Counted from the first letter of the stretch, positions 53,757-63,641 are shown. The stretch is 64,000 nucleotides of DNA from an uncultured Roseburia sp. (GCA_910577925.1 CAJTOI010000007.1:80855-144854); one strand, 5' to 3'. Made by a program: numbers and translations. Notes: generated from the letters alone by a model not told the origin.

Positions 53757-53897
53757 AGGAAACCTCCATTCACTGCTTGCTGCTCTTGTGCACATCTTAA
53801 CATATTTATCGGAAAGATTCCACTTTTGTTTTATACTTTACAGACGGAGACGATACGGAGTATACTTTGACACAGAATACGAAGGATGGGGAGCGCT

Positions 53898-54335
53898 ATG
53901 ACGGAGACGGAAAAGAGAACGGAACGGCAACTTTATATCGTCGGCTGGATCTGCCTGGCGGTCTGCGCCGTCTTTTTTGTGCTGGCGGAGCGAACCGATT
54001 ACCGGATATTCGCATATGTGCCGGACTGCGCCTTTCACCGTTTGACCGGACTCTACTGTCCCGGCTGCGGCGGAACGCGGGCGCTTTTTCTGCTGCTGAG
54101 GGGGAAGCCGATACGCTCGTTCTTCTTTCATCCGATGGCGCCCTATACGGCGTTTCTCGGCGGATGGTTTATGATAAGCCAGACGGTTGAACGGCTCTCG
54201 CGCGGCAGGGTTCGGATTGCGATGCGCGTCCGGGCGCGCTATCTGTGGATCGCCCTGGCGATTACCGTCGTCAACTGTCTTATAAAAAATCTCGCGCTCA
54301 TCATCTGGCATGCGGCCCTACCGGTAAGACTGTAG
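53898..54335 (+). CDS. DUF2752 family membrane protein
   Basis: A 145-residue protein with three or four helices and the signature GLYCPGCGGTRALFLLLRG followed by FFFHPMAPY. ATG 53898 follows GGGGAG. The function of the family is unknown. Its stop end overlaps the convergent small membrane gene by 18 bp. Confidence 0.85.
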   Translation: MTETEKRTERQLYIVGWICLAVCAVFFVLAERTDYRIFAYVPDCAFHRLTGLYCPGCGGTRALFLLLRGKPIRSFFFHPMAPYTAFLGGWFMISQTVERLSRGRVRIAMRVRARYLWIALAITVVNCLIKNLALIIWHAALPVRL

Positions 54336-54698
54336 CAGCATGTCGTAGTCGATGCCGAGGCGCTCGTACATCGGCCGGACGATATCCTCGGTCTGAATCA
54401 GCATATTTTCGATACTTCCGTAGAGCGCAAGCACGTACACGACAGAAAAGACACAGAGGAACACGACGAGTCCTAGGGCGACGGAACCGGTGACAAGACC
54501 GGCCCGGGCCCTGGGGGCAAATGCGGCTTCGCCGCCGCGGGAGAGCAGTGCAAAGACGATAGCCAGTGAACCGCAGATGAACGGGGAATATAACGTGCAG
54601 AACGTCACAAGCGCGACGATGCCGAGCGCCATGGAATAAAACTCCATGCGGCTCGAACGCCGGGGATTCTGCTGCTGTCCGTAAAATTGATGATCCAT
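54318..54698 (-). CDS. DUF4190-like small membrane protein
   Basis: A 126-residue protein. A polar Gln/Asn-rich N-terminus is followed by two helices (about 22-52 and 65-92) with MALGIVALVTF and GLVTGSVALGL, in the style of DUF4190, and an acidic C-terminal tail. No function is known. Confidence 0.7.
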   Translation of the reverse strand: MDHQFYGQQQNPRRSSRMEFYSMALGIVALVTFCTLYSPFICGSLAIVFALLSRGGEAAFAPRARAGLVTGSVALGLVVFLCVFSVVYVLALYGSIENMLIQTEDIVRPMYERLGIDYDMLLQSYR

Positions 54699-54871
54699 AT
54701 AAAACCTCTCATACCGCCTTCCGCGCGGAAGGCATTGCTGCTGAACAAAAGGGCCAAGCGCCGCGCACGCAGCCCGTTTTTAATGTCTCCCGACATTGTA
54801 GCATCTTTCCGTAAAAAAAACAATGCATGGACCGTGCGGGGCGAAACGGCGGCAATTTGCCGAACTGTGAC

Positions 54872-54900
54872 TTGCGATTGCGGGGGAATTTCGTTATAAT
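54872..54900 (+). promoter_or_regulatory. Promoter of tex
   Basis: TTGCGA, a 17-bp spacer, then TATAAT. Confidence 0.7.
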
Positions 54901-54977
54901 ATAACGCGGATTGTATAAGAAAACCGAGGCCGGCATGGAAATTTCTGCAGGCTGCCAGAAAGGAATGGTTGTTATTT

Positions 54978-57119
54978 ATGGATATTATCGCGAAACTTTC
55001 CGGGGAATTGGGCATTCAGAGGACGCAGACAGAAGCTGCTGTCAAGCTGATTGACGAGGGGAATACGATTCCTTTTATCGCCCGTTACCGCAAGGAGGCA
55101 ACCGGCGCGTTAAACGATGAGGTGCTCCGAAATCTGTTCGAGCGCCTGACCTATCTGAGAAATCTTGAGGAGCGCAAGGAGACGGTGCTTGCGGGCATCG
55201 AGGAGCAGGGAAAGCTGACCGAGGAACTTCGGGCGCAGATTCTTGCGGCGGAGACGATGGTACTGGTGGAGGACCTCTACCGCCCGTATAAGCCGAAACG
55301 CCGCACGCGCGCGACGATTGCGAAGGAAAAGGGACTGGAACCGCTGGCAAATGTCATTGTGCTTCAGATGATAAAGACGCCGCTTCTTGAGGAGGCGGCA
55401 AAGTATATCGACGGGGAAAAAGGTGTGGAGACCGCGGAGGATGCCGTCGCGGGAGCGAAGGATATCATTGCGGAGGCTGTCTCCGACGAGGCGGATTACC
55501 GCACGAGAGTCCGCGAGCTGACGATGAAAAAGGGACGTATCGTCTCCGCGGCAAAGGACGCGGACGCGGAATCGGTCTATGAGATGTATTATGAATTTGA
55601 CGAGCCGGTGGCGAAGCTGGCGGGACATCGGATTCTTGCCTTAAACCGCGGGGAGAGCGAAAAATTTCTCACGGTGAAGGTGGAAGCTCCGACGGAGGAG
55701 ATTCTCCGCTATCTGGAGCATCAGATGATCACGCGGGACAATCCGGAGACATCGCCGGTTTTAAAGGAGGTTGCCGCAGACGCCTACGACAGACTGATTG
55801 CGCCGGCCATTGAGCGGGAAATACGAAACAGCCTGACGGAGCGCGCGGAGGACGGCGCGATTAAGGTGTTCGGAAAGAATTTGGAGCAGCTTTTGATGCA
55901 GCCGCCGATCGCGGGACAGGTTGTGCTCGGCTGGGACCCTGCGTTCCGTACCGGCTGCAAGCTGGCTGTGGTGGATTCCACGGGCAAGGTGCTCGACACG
56001 ACAGTGATTTACCCGACGGCGCCGCAGAACAAGGTCGAGGAGGCCAAGAGAACCTTAAAGAACCTGATCGCAAAATATCACGTGACGCTGATTTCACTCG
56101 GAAACGGTACGGCATCGCGGGAATCCGAGCAGGTGATTGTGGAATTGCTGAAAGAAATTTCGGCGAAGGTGCAGTATATTATCGTAAACGAGGCCGGAGC
56201 GTCCGTGTATTCCGCGAGCAAACTGGCGACAGAGGAATTTCCGAATTTTGACGTGGGGCAGAGGAGCGCGGCTTCGATGGCGCGTCGGCTGCAGGACCCT
56301 CTGGCGGAGCTGGTAAAAATCGACCCGAAGTCGATCGGAGTGGGCCAGTATCAGCATGACATGAATCAGAAAAAGCTGAGCGAAGCCCTCGGAGGCGTGG
56401 TCGAGGACTGTGTGAACAAGGTCGGCGTGGATCTGAACACGGCTTCCGCTTCTCTGCTTGAATATATTTCCGGCATCAGCAAGGCAGTCGCGAAAAATAT
56501 CGTGACATACCGGGAGGAAAACGGACGCTTTGTATCGCGCGCGGGGCTCCTTAAAGTGGCGAAACTCGGACCGAAAGCGTACGAGCAGTGCGCGGGCTTC
56601 CTGCGCATCGGGGACGGCAAAAATCCGCTGGATGCAACCGGCGTGCACCCGGAGAGCTACGAGGCGACAAAAGCCCTTCTCGGGAAGCTTGGCTACAGTC
56701 TGGAAGACGTAAAGAACCGCAGCGTGGAGGGGATTTCCAAAAAGATTTCCGATTATAAGCGGCTGGCCGAAGAGCTGGGAGTCGGAGAACTGACCCTTCG
56801 GGATATCGTAAAAGAACTGGAAAAGCCGGGGCGTGACCCGAGAGAGGACATGCCGAAGCCGATTCTGCGCAGCGATGTGCTGGATATGAAGGATTTAACG
56901 CCGGGGATGACGCTGAAAGGAACCGTGCGCAACGTCATTGATTTCGGGGCGTTTGTGGATATCGGCGTGCATCAGGACGGGCTGGTACATATCTCGCAGA
57001 TGTGCGATAAATTTATCAAGCATCCGCTTGAGGTGGTCAGCGTCGGGGATATTGTGGAAGTGAAGGTTATGAGCGTGGACCTCAAAAAGCAGAGGATTCA
57101 GCTCACAATGAAACTGTGA
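54978..57119 (+). CDS. tex: Transcription accessory protein Tex
   Basis: A 713-residue RNA-binding protein. The Tex N-terminal helical domain is followed by a YqgF-like domain (LGWDPAFRTGCKLAVVD, about 320), helix-hairpin-helix segments (about 490-560) and a C-terminal S1 domain (about 635-710, GTVRNVIDFGAFVDIGVHQDGLVH). Tex affects transcription and expression of toxins in several bacteria. ATG 54978 follows AAAGGA. Confidence 0.94.
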   Translation: MDIIAKLSGELGIQRTQTEAAVKLIDEGNTIPFIARYRKEATGALNDEVLRNLFERLTYLRNLEERKETVLAGIEEQGKLTEELRAQILAAETMVLVEDLYRPYKPKRRTRATIAKEKGLEPLANVIVLQMIKTPLLEEAAKYIDGEKGVETAEDAVAGAKDIIAEAVSDEADYRTRVRELTMKKGRIVSAAKDADAESVYEMYYEFDEPVAKLAGHRILALNRGESEKFLTVKVEAPTEEILRYLEHQMITRDNPETSPVLKEVAADAYDRLIAPAIEREIRNSLTERAEDGAIKVFGKNLEQLLMQPPIAGQVVLGWDPAFRTGCKLAVVDSTGKVLDTTVIYPTAPQNKVEEAKRTLKNLIAKYHVTLISLGNGTASRESEQVIVELLKEISAKVQYIIVNEAGASVYSASKLATEEFPNFDVGQRSAASMARRLQDPLAELVKIDPKSIGVGQYQHDMNQKKLSEALGGVVEDCVNKVGVDLNTASASLLEYISGISKAVAKNIVTYREENGRFVSRAGLLKVAKLGPKAYEQCAGFLRIGDGKNPLDATGVHPESYEATKALLGKLGYSLEDVKNRSVEGISKKISDYKRLAEELGVGELTLRDIVKELEKPGRDPREDMPKPILRSDVLDMKDLTPGMTLKGTVRNVIDFGAFVDIGVHQDGLVHISQMCDKFIKHPLEVVSVGDIVEVKVMSVDLKKQRIQLTMKL

Positions 57120-57137
57120 TTGAAGGAGAAATTTTTG

Positions 57138-57764
57138 ATGGCTACAAATAAAACGGCAGGGCAGGGAGTCGGCAGCGTGCGCTATCTCACGGTGACCGCA
57201 ATGCTGTCGGCGATTGCCTTTGTGTTAATGTTTTTTGATTTTTCGATACCGGTGCTGATCCCGAATTTTATCAAGATGGACCTGTCTGATTTACCGGCGC
57301 TCGTGGGTTCCTTTTCCCTGGGACCGCTGTGCGGCGTTTTGGTGTGTCTGGTAAAAAATCTGCTTCATCTTACGATTACTTCTACCGGCGGCGTGGGAGA
57401 ATTGTCTAATTTCGTTTTGGGGGCAGCCTTTGTGCTGCCGGCGGGATTGGTATACAAAGTGAAAAAGAACCGCAGCGGAGCGCTGATCGGTTCGCTTGCC
57501 GGCGCGTTTGTGATGGCATTGATTTCGATTCCGTCAAATTATTTTTTCGTCTACCCGTTCTACTATAATTTTATGTCAAAAGATATGGTTCTTGCGGCGT
57601 ATCAGGTGATTGCCGCGGGTTTCGGGTTTGAGGTGAAGGATATTCTGCAGTGCCTGATTTACTTTAACGCGCCCTTTACGTTTGTGAAAGGGATGCTTTC
57701 CGTTGTGGTTACGTTTTTGATTTACAAGCATATTTCGCCCGTTCTGAAAGGAACGCAGCGGTAG
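57138..57764 (+). CDS. ribU: Riboflavin ECF transporter S component RibU
   Basis: A 208-residue membrane protein with six segments. The RibU signature PNFIKMDLSDLPALVGSF lies at about residues 45-62, and GP follows. It works with the shared EcfAAT module. ATG 57138 follows AAGGAG, just after tex, so it is probably cotranscribed. No FMN riboswitch is seen directly upstream. Confidence 0.87.
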   Translation: MATNKTAGQGVGSVRYLTVTAMLSAIAFVLMFFDFSIPVLIPNFIKMDLSDLPALVGSFSLGPLCGVLVCLVKNLLHLTITSTGGVGELSNFVLGAAFVLPAGLVYKVKKNRSGALIGSLAGAFVMALISIPSNYFFVYPFYYNFMSKDMVLAAYQVIAAGFGFEVKDILQCLIYFNAPFTFVKGMLSVVVTFLIYKHISPVLKGTQR

Positions 57765-57777
57765 GGAGGGCGGTGCA

Positions 57778-58275
57778 ATGCCGATTGAATTTGATATTAC
57801 GCTGGATGTGAAGGATTTGTATCGCTTTAACCTCTATCAGGCCTATGCGGGGTTTCAGGGGATATTTTCGATTGTGGTTGCGGCGGCCGTATGTGTGCTT
57901 GCCGTGGTGTCGCGGGGCAAGGTCGAGCCGATGTACACGGCCGTCTATGCGGGGTTTTGTGTGATGTTTTTGCTGTATCTGCCGGCGGCGCTGTATCTGC
58001 GCTCGAAAGCGAGCCTTGCGAGATCCGAAGTGCTTCGCGCGCCGCTGCATTTTACGGTGGATGAAAACGGATTTACGGTGTCCCAGGCAGAGGCGCGCGC
58101 CGAACTTCCGTGGAAGCAGATTTATAAGATGGTGGCGACAAAGAGCAATGTGCTTGTCTACAGCAGCAGAATCAATGCCTATGTGATTCCGCGCGGACAG
58201 CTCGGAGAGAACTACGGACCTCTGGCAGAGCTTGCGAATGCCAGGCTGGAAAAATTCCGCGTGAAAATGAAATGA
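57778..58275 (+). CDS. YcxB-like family protein
   Basis: A 165-residue protein with two N-terminal helices (about 28-70) and a C-terminal YcxB-like domain containing LHFTVDENGFTVSQAEARAELPWKQIYKM. The role of the family is unknown. It is 13 bp after ribU and ends 8 bp before tsaE. Confidence 0.75.
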   Translation: MPIEFDITLDVKDLYRFNLYQAYAGFQGIFSIVVAAAVCVLAVVSRGKVEPMYTAVYAGFCVMFLLYLPAALYLRSKASLARSEVLRAPLHFTVDENGFTVSQAEARAELPWKQIYKMVATKSNVLVYSSRINAYVIPRGQLGENYGPLAELANARLEKFRVKMK

Positions 58276-58283
58276 GGAACAGA

Positions 58284-58721
58284 ATGAGTGAAAGAATCTA
58301 TGAAACCTACGGCCCGGAGGAGACAAGGGAGCTCGGAAAGCGGATCGGCGAGCGGGCGAAGCCGGGGGATCTGTATACCCTGACCGGGGAACTCGGTGTG
58401 GGAAAGACGGTTTTTACACAGGGGATTGCGGAAGGGCTTGGGATTGCAGAACCGGTCTGCAGTCCTACTTTTACCATTGTGCAGGTATATGAGGAGGGGC
58501 GGCTGCCCTTTTACCACTTTGACGTTTACCGTATCGGCGACGTCTGCGAGATGGATGAGATCGGATATGAGGACTATTTTTACGGAAACGGGCTCTGTAT
58601 GGTGGAGTGGGCCAATCTGATCGAGGAACTTCTGCCGGAGGAACGGCACGAGGTATTGATTGAGAAGGATTTGGACAAAGGTTTTGATTACCGTAAAATT
58701 ACGATCCGGGAAACGGAATGA
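58284..58721 (+). CDS. tsaE: tRNA t6A-synthesis ATPase TsaE
   Basis: A 145-residue P-loop protein with GELGVGKTVFTQG (Walker A) and SPTFTIVQVY. It cooperates with TsaB and TsaD in making N6-threonylcarbamoyladenosine in ANN-decoding tRNAs. ATG 58284 follows TGAGGAAC; ATG 58272 overlapping the upstream stop is an alternative. Confidence 0.93.
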   Translation: MSERIYETYGPEETRELGKRIGERAKPGDLYTLTGELGVGKTVFTQGIAEGLGIAEPVCSPTFTIVQVYEEGRLPFYHFDVYRIGDVCEMDEIGYEDYFYGNGLCMVEWANLIEELLPEERHEVLIEKDLDKGFDYRKITIRETE

Positions 58722-58742
58722 CGGCGGGAAACGGAGGCTGGG

Positions 58743-59459
58743 ATGAAAGTATTAGGTTTGGACAGCTCAGGGCTGGTGGCAGGCGTTGCGGTTGCGGAGG
58801 ACGCGAATCTGCTGGGAGAATACACGGTCAATTATAAAAAGACGCATTCGCAGACGCTTCTGCCGATGCTTGCCGAAGTGGCAAAGATGACGGAGCTGGA
58901 TCTGGGTACGGTGGATGTGATCGCGGTGGCGGGCGGCCCGGGGTCTTTTACCGGGCTGCGCATCGGATCCGCGACGGCAAAGGGGCTGGGACTGGCTCTT
59001 GACGTGCCGATTGTGAGTGTGCCGACGGTGGACGCGCTGGCCTATAATCTGGCGGGACACCGTGATCTGGTGTGTCCGCTGATGGATGCGAGGAGGAATC
59101 AGGCCTACACGGGCCTGTACCGTTTTGACGGAAATACCATGGAAACGGTGCGGGCGCAGTGTGCGGTTGGGATTGACGAGATAATTGCCGATATAAATAG
59201 CAGAGGAGAGCGCGTCGTGTTTTTGGGCGACGGCGTGCCGGTGTTTGACGCATATATCCGCGCACATGCGGCGGTGCCGTATTCTTATGCGCCGGTCCAT
59301 CTGAACAGACAGCGTGCCGGGTCCGTGGCGGCGCTCGGACTGTCCTATGCGGCAGAGGGGCGCACGCAGAGCGCCGCGGAGCATGCGCCGGAATACTTAA
59401 GGCTTTCCCAGGCTGAGCGGGAGCGGGCAAAGCAGGAGCATGCCGCGGCTTCGGTCTGA
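58743..59459 (+). CDS. tsaB: tRNA t6A-synthesis protein TsaB
   Basis: A 238-residue ASKHA-fold protein with GLDSSGLVAGVAV, GGPGSFTGLRIG and DARRNQAYTG. It is the partner of TsaD and TsaE. The gene starts 21 bp after tsaE in the same operon. Confidence 0.93.
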   Translation: MKVLGLDSSGLVAGVAVAEDANLLGEYTVNYKKTHSQTLLPMLAEVAKMTELDLGTVDVIAVAGGPGSFTGLRIGSATAKGLGLALDVPIVSVPTVDALAYNLAGHRDLVCPLMDARRNQAYTGLYRFDGNTMETVRAQCAVGIDEIIADINSRGERVVFLGDGVPVFDAYIRAHAAVPYSYAPVHLNRQRAGSVAALGLSYAAEGRTQSAAEHAPEYLRLSQAERERAKQEHAAASV

Positions 59460-59472
59460 CAGAGAGGCGGTT

Positions 59473-59913
59473 ATGACGGTAATCAGAGAGATGACAGAGA
59501 CCGATGTCGGGGCGGCTGCACGGATAGAGGCGGCTGTTTTTTCGCAGCCGTGGAGCAGGCAGGGGTTTTCGGATGCGCTTGCCATGGACTGTACGCTGTT
59601 TTTGGCTGCGGAGGGGGAAGACGGCATTCTGGGGTACATCGGAATGTATTTTGCGCTGGACGAGGCGGAAATCACCAATGTGGCCGTGGCGGAGGCGGCG
59701 AGAGGCCGCGGGATCGGAAGGGAACTGGTCGATACGGCGCTTCGGCGGGCGCAGGCGCGGGGAATCCGCAGTGCGGTGCTCGAGGTACGGGTGACCAATG
59801 CGCCGGCCATCCGCCTGTATGAATCGCGGGGATTTGTGCGCGAGGGAATTCGAAAAGGATTTTACGAATGTCCGAAAGAGGACGCTTATATCTATAAGAA
59901 AGAGCCGTTGTGA
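59473..59913 (+). CDS. rimI: Ribosomal protein S18-alanine N-acetyltransferase RimI
   Basis: A 146-residue GNAT with the acetyl-CoA motif ARGRGIGRELV and LEVRVTNAPAIRLYESRGF. Its place between tsaB and the tsaD region is the standard one for RimI. ATG 59473 follows AGAGAGGCGG. Confidence 0.9.
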   Translation: MTVIREMTETDVGAAARIEAAVFSQPWSRQGFSDALAMDCTLFLAAEGEDGILGYIGMYFALDEAEITNVAVAEAARGRGIGRELVDTALRRAQARGIRSAVLEVRVTNAPAIRLYESRGFVREGIRKGFYECPKEDAYIYKKEPL

Positions 59914-59952
59914 ACAGAATCGTTAGATTCGAATAACGGAAAGAGGATGATT

Positions 59953-60864
59953 ATGTTAGACGTATGTCTTTTGGGAACCGGCGGGATGATGCCGCTTCCG
60001 CATCGCTTTTTGACGGCGGCGATGATGCGCTACAACGGCAGCAATCTGCTGATCGACTGCGGGGAGGGAACACAGGTTGCCGTCAAAAAAAAGGGCTGGA
60101 CATTTAAGCCGATTGACGCGATATGTTTTACGCACTATCATGCGGATCATATCAGCGGTCTGCCGGGGCTTTTGCTGACGATGGGAAACGCGGAGCGCGC
60201 CGAGCCGCTTGTGCTGATCGGGCCGAAGGGACTCGAGCGTGTGGTGAACGCGCTGCGTGTCGTCGCGCCGGAACTTCCGTTTCCGCTTGAGTTTATTGAG
60301 ATTACCGAGCCCGAGGCCGATTTTTGCATAAACGGCTACTGTATCCATGCGTTTCGGGTCAACCACAATATTACCTGCTACGGGTATACCGTTGAAATCC
60401 GCCGCGCCGGAAGGTTTATGGTGGAGCAGGCGAGGGAAGCGGGAATCCCTCAGATGTACTGGAATCGTCTGCAGAAGGGGGAGACGGTCGAGACGGAGGA
60501 CGGGACATACACGCCCGGGATGGTGCTCGGACCTGCGCGCAGGGGGATTAAGGTGACCTACTGCACGGACACGAGGCCTACAGACGGAATTGCGGCCGCG
60601 GCGGCGGAGGCGGACCTGTTTATCTGCGAGGGAATGTATGCGGAAAAGGAAAAGCTGGCAAAAGCAAAACAGTATAAGCATATGACGTTTTATGAGGCGG
60701 CCGAGCTGGCAAGACGTGCCGATGCAAAGGAATTGTGGCTGACGCATTTTTCTCCTTCGCTGGTTCGGGCGGAGGATTATATGCCTCAGGTTAAAAAAAT
60801 ATTCGCGGATGCTCATCTGGGACGGGACGGAAAAAGCGTGGAGCTGTTATTTGAGGAAGACTGA
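59953..60864 (+). CDS. rnz: Ribonuclease Z-like metallo-beta-lactamase protein
   Basis: A 303-residue MBL-fold nuclease with FTHYHADHISGLPG (zinc HxHxDH motif), YCTDTRP and LTHFSPS. RNase Z trims tRNA 3' ends. The N-terminus LLGTGGMMPLPHRFLTAAM is typical of this clostridial branch. ATG 59953 (or 59947) follows AAAGAGG. Its presence next to t6A genes and tRNAs fits tRNA processing. Confidence 0.87.
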   Translation: MLDVCLLGTGGMMPLPHRFLTAAMMRYNGSNLLIDCGEGTQVAVKKKGWTFKPIDAICFTHYHADHISGLPGLLLTMGNAERAEPLVLIGPKGLERVVNALRVVAPELPFPLEFIEITEPEADFCINGYCIHAFRVNHNITCYGYTVEIRRAGRFMVEQAREAGIPQMYWNRLQKGETVETEDGTYTPGMVLGPARRGIKVTYCTDTRPTDGIAAAAAEADLFICEGMYAEKEKLAKAKQYKHMTFYEAAELARRADAKELWLTHFSPSLVRAEDYMPQVKKIFADAHLGRDGKSVELLFEED

Positions 60865-60888
60865 TTCGTTGAGAGGAGGGCGATTGAT

Positions 60889-61464
60889 ATGAAACGTAAA
60901 ATCATGGTCGGAGTCATTGCCGTTGCCATTATCGGTCTTGTTGTGGGAGGCTATTATATGTCCCGCAGCAGAAATAATGCTTCCGAGGACGGAAATGTGA
61001 CGCTGACGGAAGTGCAGAAGGTGATCACCAAGGATTTGGAGGACAATTATCCGGCGACGCCGCGGGAGGTCGTCAAACTGTACAACCGCATTCTTCAATG
61101 TTTTTACAATGAGAGCTATACGGACGAGGAGCTGCAGCAGCTCGGGGATCAGGCCCGAATGCTGTTTGATGAGGAGCTGCTTGAAAACAATCCGCGCGAT
61201 GCGTATCTGGATGCGCTGCGGGCGGATATTGCCGAGTACCGGGAAAAGGAGCGGACCATCCGGAGCGTCAGTGTGTGCGACAGCAATGACGTGGTATACA
61301 AGACGGTTGACAAAAGAGAGTGCGCCTATGTGGATGTATCCTATTTTGTCGATGAAGACAAACAATACAGTTATACCTATCAGACCTACGTTCTGAGAAC
61401 GGACGAAGAGGGAAAATGGAAAATACTGGTATTTTATCAGAACGAGGGAAAGTTTGATGAGTGA
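60889..61464 (+). CDS. Membrane-anchored hypothetical protein
   Basis: A 191-residue protein with one N-terminal helix (about 4-24) and an extracytoplasmic domain starting with a Ser/Asp/Asn-rich linker. The C-terminal strands (KRECAYVDVSYFVDEDKQYSYTYQTYVLR) suggest a small NTF2-like or similar fold. It overlaps tsaD by 8 bp. I do not recognise a named family. Confidence 0.75.
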   Translation: MKRKIMVGVIAVAIIGLVVGGYYMSRSRNNASEDGNVTLTEVQKVITKDLEDNYPATPREVVKLYNRILQCFYNESYTDEELQQLGDQARMLFDEELLENNPRDAYLDALRADIAEYREKERTIRSVSVCDSNDVVYKTVDKRECAYVDVSYFVDEDKQYSYTYQTYVLRTDEEGKWKILVFYQNEGKFDE

Positions 61465-62485
61465 CAGAGAGATAAAGATACTGGCGATAGAGAGTTCCTG
61501 CGACGAGACGGCGGCGGCAGTTGTCGTAAACGGCAGGGATGTGCGCTCGAACGCGATTTCTTCCCAGATTGCACTGCACACCTTATACGGCGGCGTGGTG
61601 CCGGAAATCGCATCGAGAAAACATATCGAAAAGATCAATCAGGTCATCACACAGGCGCTTGCGGAGGCGGACGCTTCGCTCGACGAGATTGACGCCATAG
61701 GCGTAACCTACGGGCCGGGGCTTGTGGGGGCGCTGCTTGTGGGCGTGGCGGAGGCGAAAGCCATCAGCTTTGCAAAACAGATTCCGCTTGTGGGCGTGCA
61801 TCATATTGAAGGGCATATCAGTGCGAACTATATCGAAAACAGGGAATTAGAGCCCCCGTTTTTGTGTCTGGTCGTATCCGGCGGACATACGCATCTGGTA
61901 AAGGTGCTCGATTACGGCGTTTATGAGGTTCTCGGGAAGACCAGGGACGATGCGGCGGGGGAGGCCTTTGACAAGGTGGCGCGGGCCATCGGTCTCGGTT
62001 ATCCGGGCGGGCCGAAGATTGAAAAGGCCGCGGCGGAGGGCGATCCGCATGCAGTAGAGTTCCCGCGCTCTAAAGTGGCCGGCAGCCCGTATGATTTCAG
62101 TTTCAGCGGGTTAAAGTCTGCGGTGCTCAATTATCTCAACGGGTGCAGAATGAAAGGGATTCCGATTGTGCAGGCGGATGTGGCGGCTTCGTTTCAGAAA
62201 GCGGTGACGGACGTGCTGATCGGAAATGCAATGCGGGCCGTTGAGGAGTGCGGGGCGGACAAGTTTGCGCTTGCGGGGGGCGTGGCTTCGAACGGCGCGC
62301 TCAGGGAAGGATTCCGCAGAGCCTGTGAGGAAAGGGGCGTGGCGTTTTACCGCCCGTCTCCGATCTTGTGTACGGACAATGCGGCGATGATAGGTACGGC
62401 GGCATACTATGATTATATTGCGGGTAAGAGAGCAGGGCTGGATTTGAATGCGGTCCCCAATTTGAAACTGGGAGAGAGCCGATAG
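61457..62485 (+). CDS. tsaD: tRNA t6A transferase TsaD
   Basis: A 342-residue ASKHA/Kae1 protein with ILAIESSCDETAAAVV, the metal-binding HHIEGHISAN, VSGGHTHL and ALAGGVASNG. It makes t6A with TsaB and TsaE. ATG 61457 overlaps the upstream stop. Confidence 0.96.
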   Translation: MSDREIKILAIESSCDETAAAVVVNGRDVRSNAISSQIALHTLYGGVVPEIASRKHIEKINQVITQALAEADASLDEIDAIGVTYGPGLVGALLVGVAEAKAISFAKQIPLVGVHHIEGHISANYIENRELEPPFLCLVVSGGHTHLVKVLDYGVYEVLGKTRDDAAGEAFDKVARAIGLGYPGGPKIEKAAAEGDPHAVEFPRSKVAGSPYDFSFSGLKSAVLNYLNGCRMKGIPIVQADVAASFQKAVTDVLIGNAMRAVEECGADKFALAGGVASNGALREGFRRACEERGVAFYRPSPILCTDNAAMIGTAAYYDYIAGKRAGLDLNAVPNLKLGESR

Positions 62486-62503
62486 GTACGGCGGAGGATA
62501 AGT

Positions 62504-63223
62504 ATGGAGCGGATTACGGCGATTGTTCTGGCAGGCGGTTCGGGAAAACGGATGAAGAGCGCGGTGCCGAAACAATATCTGACGCTGGCGGGAAAGCCGG
62601 TGATTTATTATGCGCTGCGCGCGTTTGACGAGAGCGCCGTCACGGATATCGTGCTGGTGGCGGGCGCGGGTGATGCGGATTACTGCAGAGAAGAGATCAT
62701 ACGGCGTTACGGAATCCGAAAGGTGCGGGCGGTCGTGGAGGGCGGAAAGGAGCGCTACGACTCCGTGTACCGGGGACTTCTCGCGGCGGAGGACGCCGAT
62801 TACGTGCTGATCCATGACGGCGCGAGACCGCTTGTGACGGCGGATGTGATTGCGCGCGCGCTTGCGGGGGCCAGGGAGTACGGCGCGTGTGTGGCCGGAA
62901 TGCCGGTGAAAGATACCGTCCGGCTGGTCGGAGAGGATGAATTTGCCGACGCGACGCCGGACCGCAGACTGCTGCGGCAGATCCAGACGCCGCAGGCGTT
63001 CTGCGGCCCGTTGATCCGGGATGCCTATGCAAAAGTGCTTGCGGACATAGAGCAGGGACGCACGGAGGGGCGCGGCATTACGGACGATGCGATGATTTTG
63101 GAGTACGCGGCCGGCCGGCGGGTAAAGGTGACGGAGGGAAGTTATCGGAATCTTAAGATTACGACGCCGGAGGATCTGATTCTGGCGGAGGCGTATCTGA
63201 GAGCGGCAGAGAATTCTGATTAA
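62504..63223 (+). CDS. ispD: 2-C-methyl-D-erythritol 4-phosphate cytidylyltransferase
   Basis: A 239-residue MEP-pathway enzyme making CDP-methylerythritol. It has IVLAGGSGKRMKSAVPKQYL with the CTP-binding loop, IHDGARPLV and QTPQAFCG, all intact. It is the last protein gene before the tRNA/rRNA block. Confidence 0.95.
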   Translation: MERITAIVLAGGSGKRMKSAVPKQYLTLAGKPVIYYALRAFDESAVTDIVLVAGAGDADYCREEIIRRYGIRKVRAVVEGGKERYDSVYRGLLAAEDADYVLIHDGARPLVTADVIARALAGAREYGACVAGMPVKDTVRLVGEDEFADATPDRRLLRQIQTPQAFCGPLIRDAYAKVLADIEQGRTEGRGITDDAMILEYAAGRRVKVTEGSYRNLKITTPEDLILAEAYLRAAENSD

Positions 63224-63255
63224 AAATAAAATGCAAAAAAAAGTATAAAATGTTA

Positions 63256-63284
63256 TTGACATGGCAAGAATTGGATGGTAAGAT
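63256..63284 (+). promoter_or_regulatory. Promoter for the serine tRNAs
   Basis: TTGACA, a 17-bp spacer, then TAAGAT. Confidence 0.75.
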
Positions 63285-63365
63285 TATATCTGCACTGATT
63301 TGAGGCGAAACAATAGAAAGCAGATATACTTCTATGGCGGATGCTTCATGAAACATGAAAAATAC

Positions 63366-63451
63366 GGAGAGGTATCGAAGTGGTCATAACGAGGCGGTCT
63401 TGAAAACCGTTTGTCCGAAAGGGCGCATGGGTTCGAATCCCATCCTCTCCG
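63366..63451 (+). tRNA. tRNA-Ser(TGA)
   Basis: The acceptor stem GGAGAGG/CCTCTCC, the loop CTTGAAA with anticodon TGA at 63401-63403, a long variable arm, and GGTTCGAATCC as the T-loop. The CCA is not encoded. Confidence 0.95.
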
Positions 63452-63551
63452 CTTCCGGAGCATCGATATCTCTTCCGAGAATAAATGTTTCGGACAGGCA
63501 GTGCAACCCAATATGTGTAGCGCAGGCCGCAGAGCGGTTTGCCGTTAATTC

Positions 63552-63641
63552 GGAGAAGTACCCAAGCTGGCCGAAGGGACACCCCTGGAAAGGGTGCAGG
63601 TCGTTAATAGCGGCGCGAGGGTTCAAATCCCTCCTTCTCCG
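63552..63641 (+). tRNA. tRNA-Ser(GGA)
   Basis: The acceptor stem GGAGAAG/CTTCTCC, the loop CTGGAAA with anticodon GGA at 63587-63589, a long variable arm, and GGTTCAAATCC as the T-loop. The CCA is not encoded. Confidence 0.95.

Noticed and set aside
62111..63262. 383-codon minus-strand open frame
   Set aside because: Antisense to tsaD and ispD; Arg/His-rich shadow sequence.
63366..63641. CRISPR-like or other repeat suggested by the two similar GC-rich stretches
   Set aside because: Both fold as serine tRNAs with clear anticodons. I saw no CRISPR array anywhere in the window.
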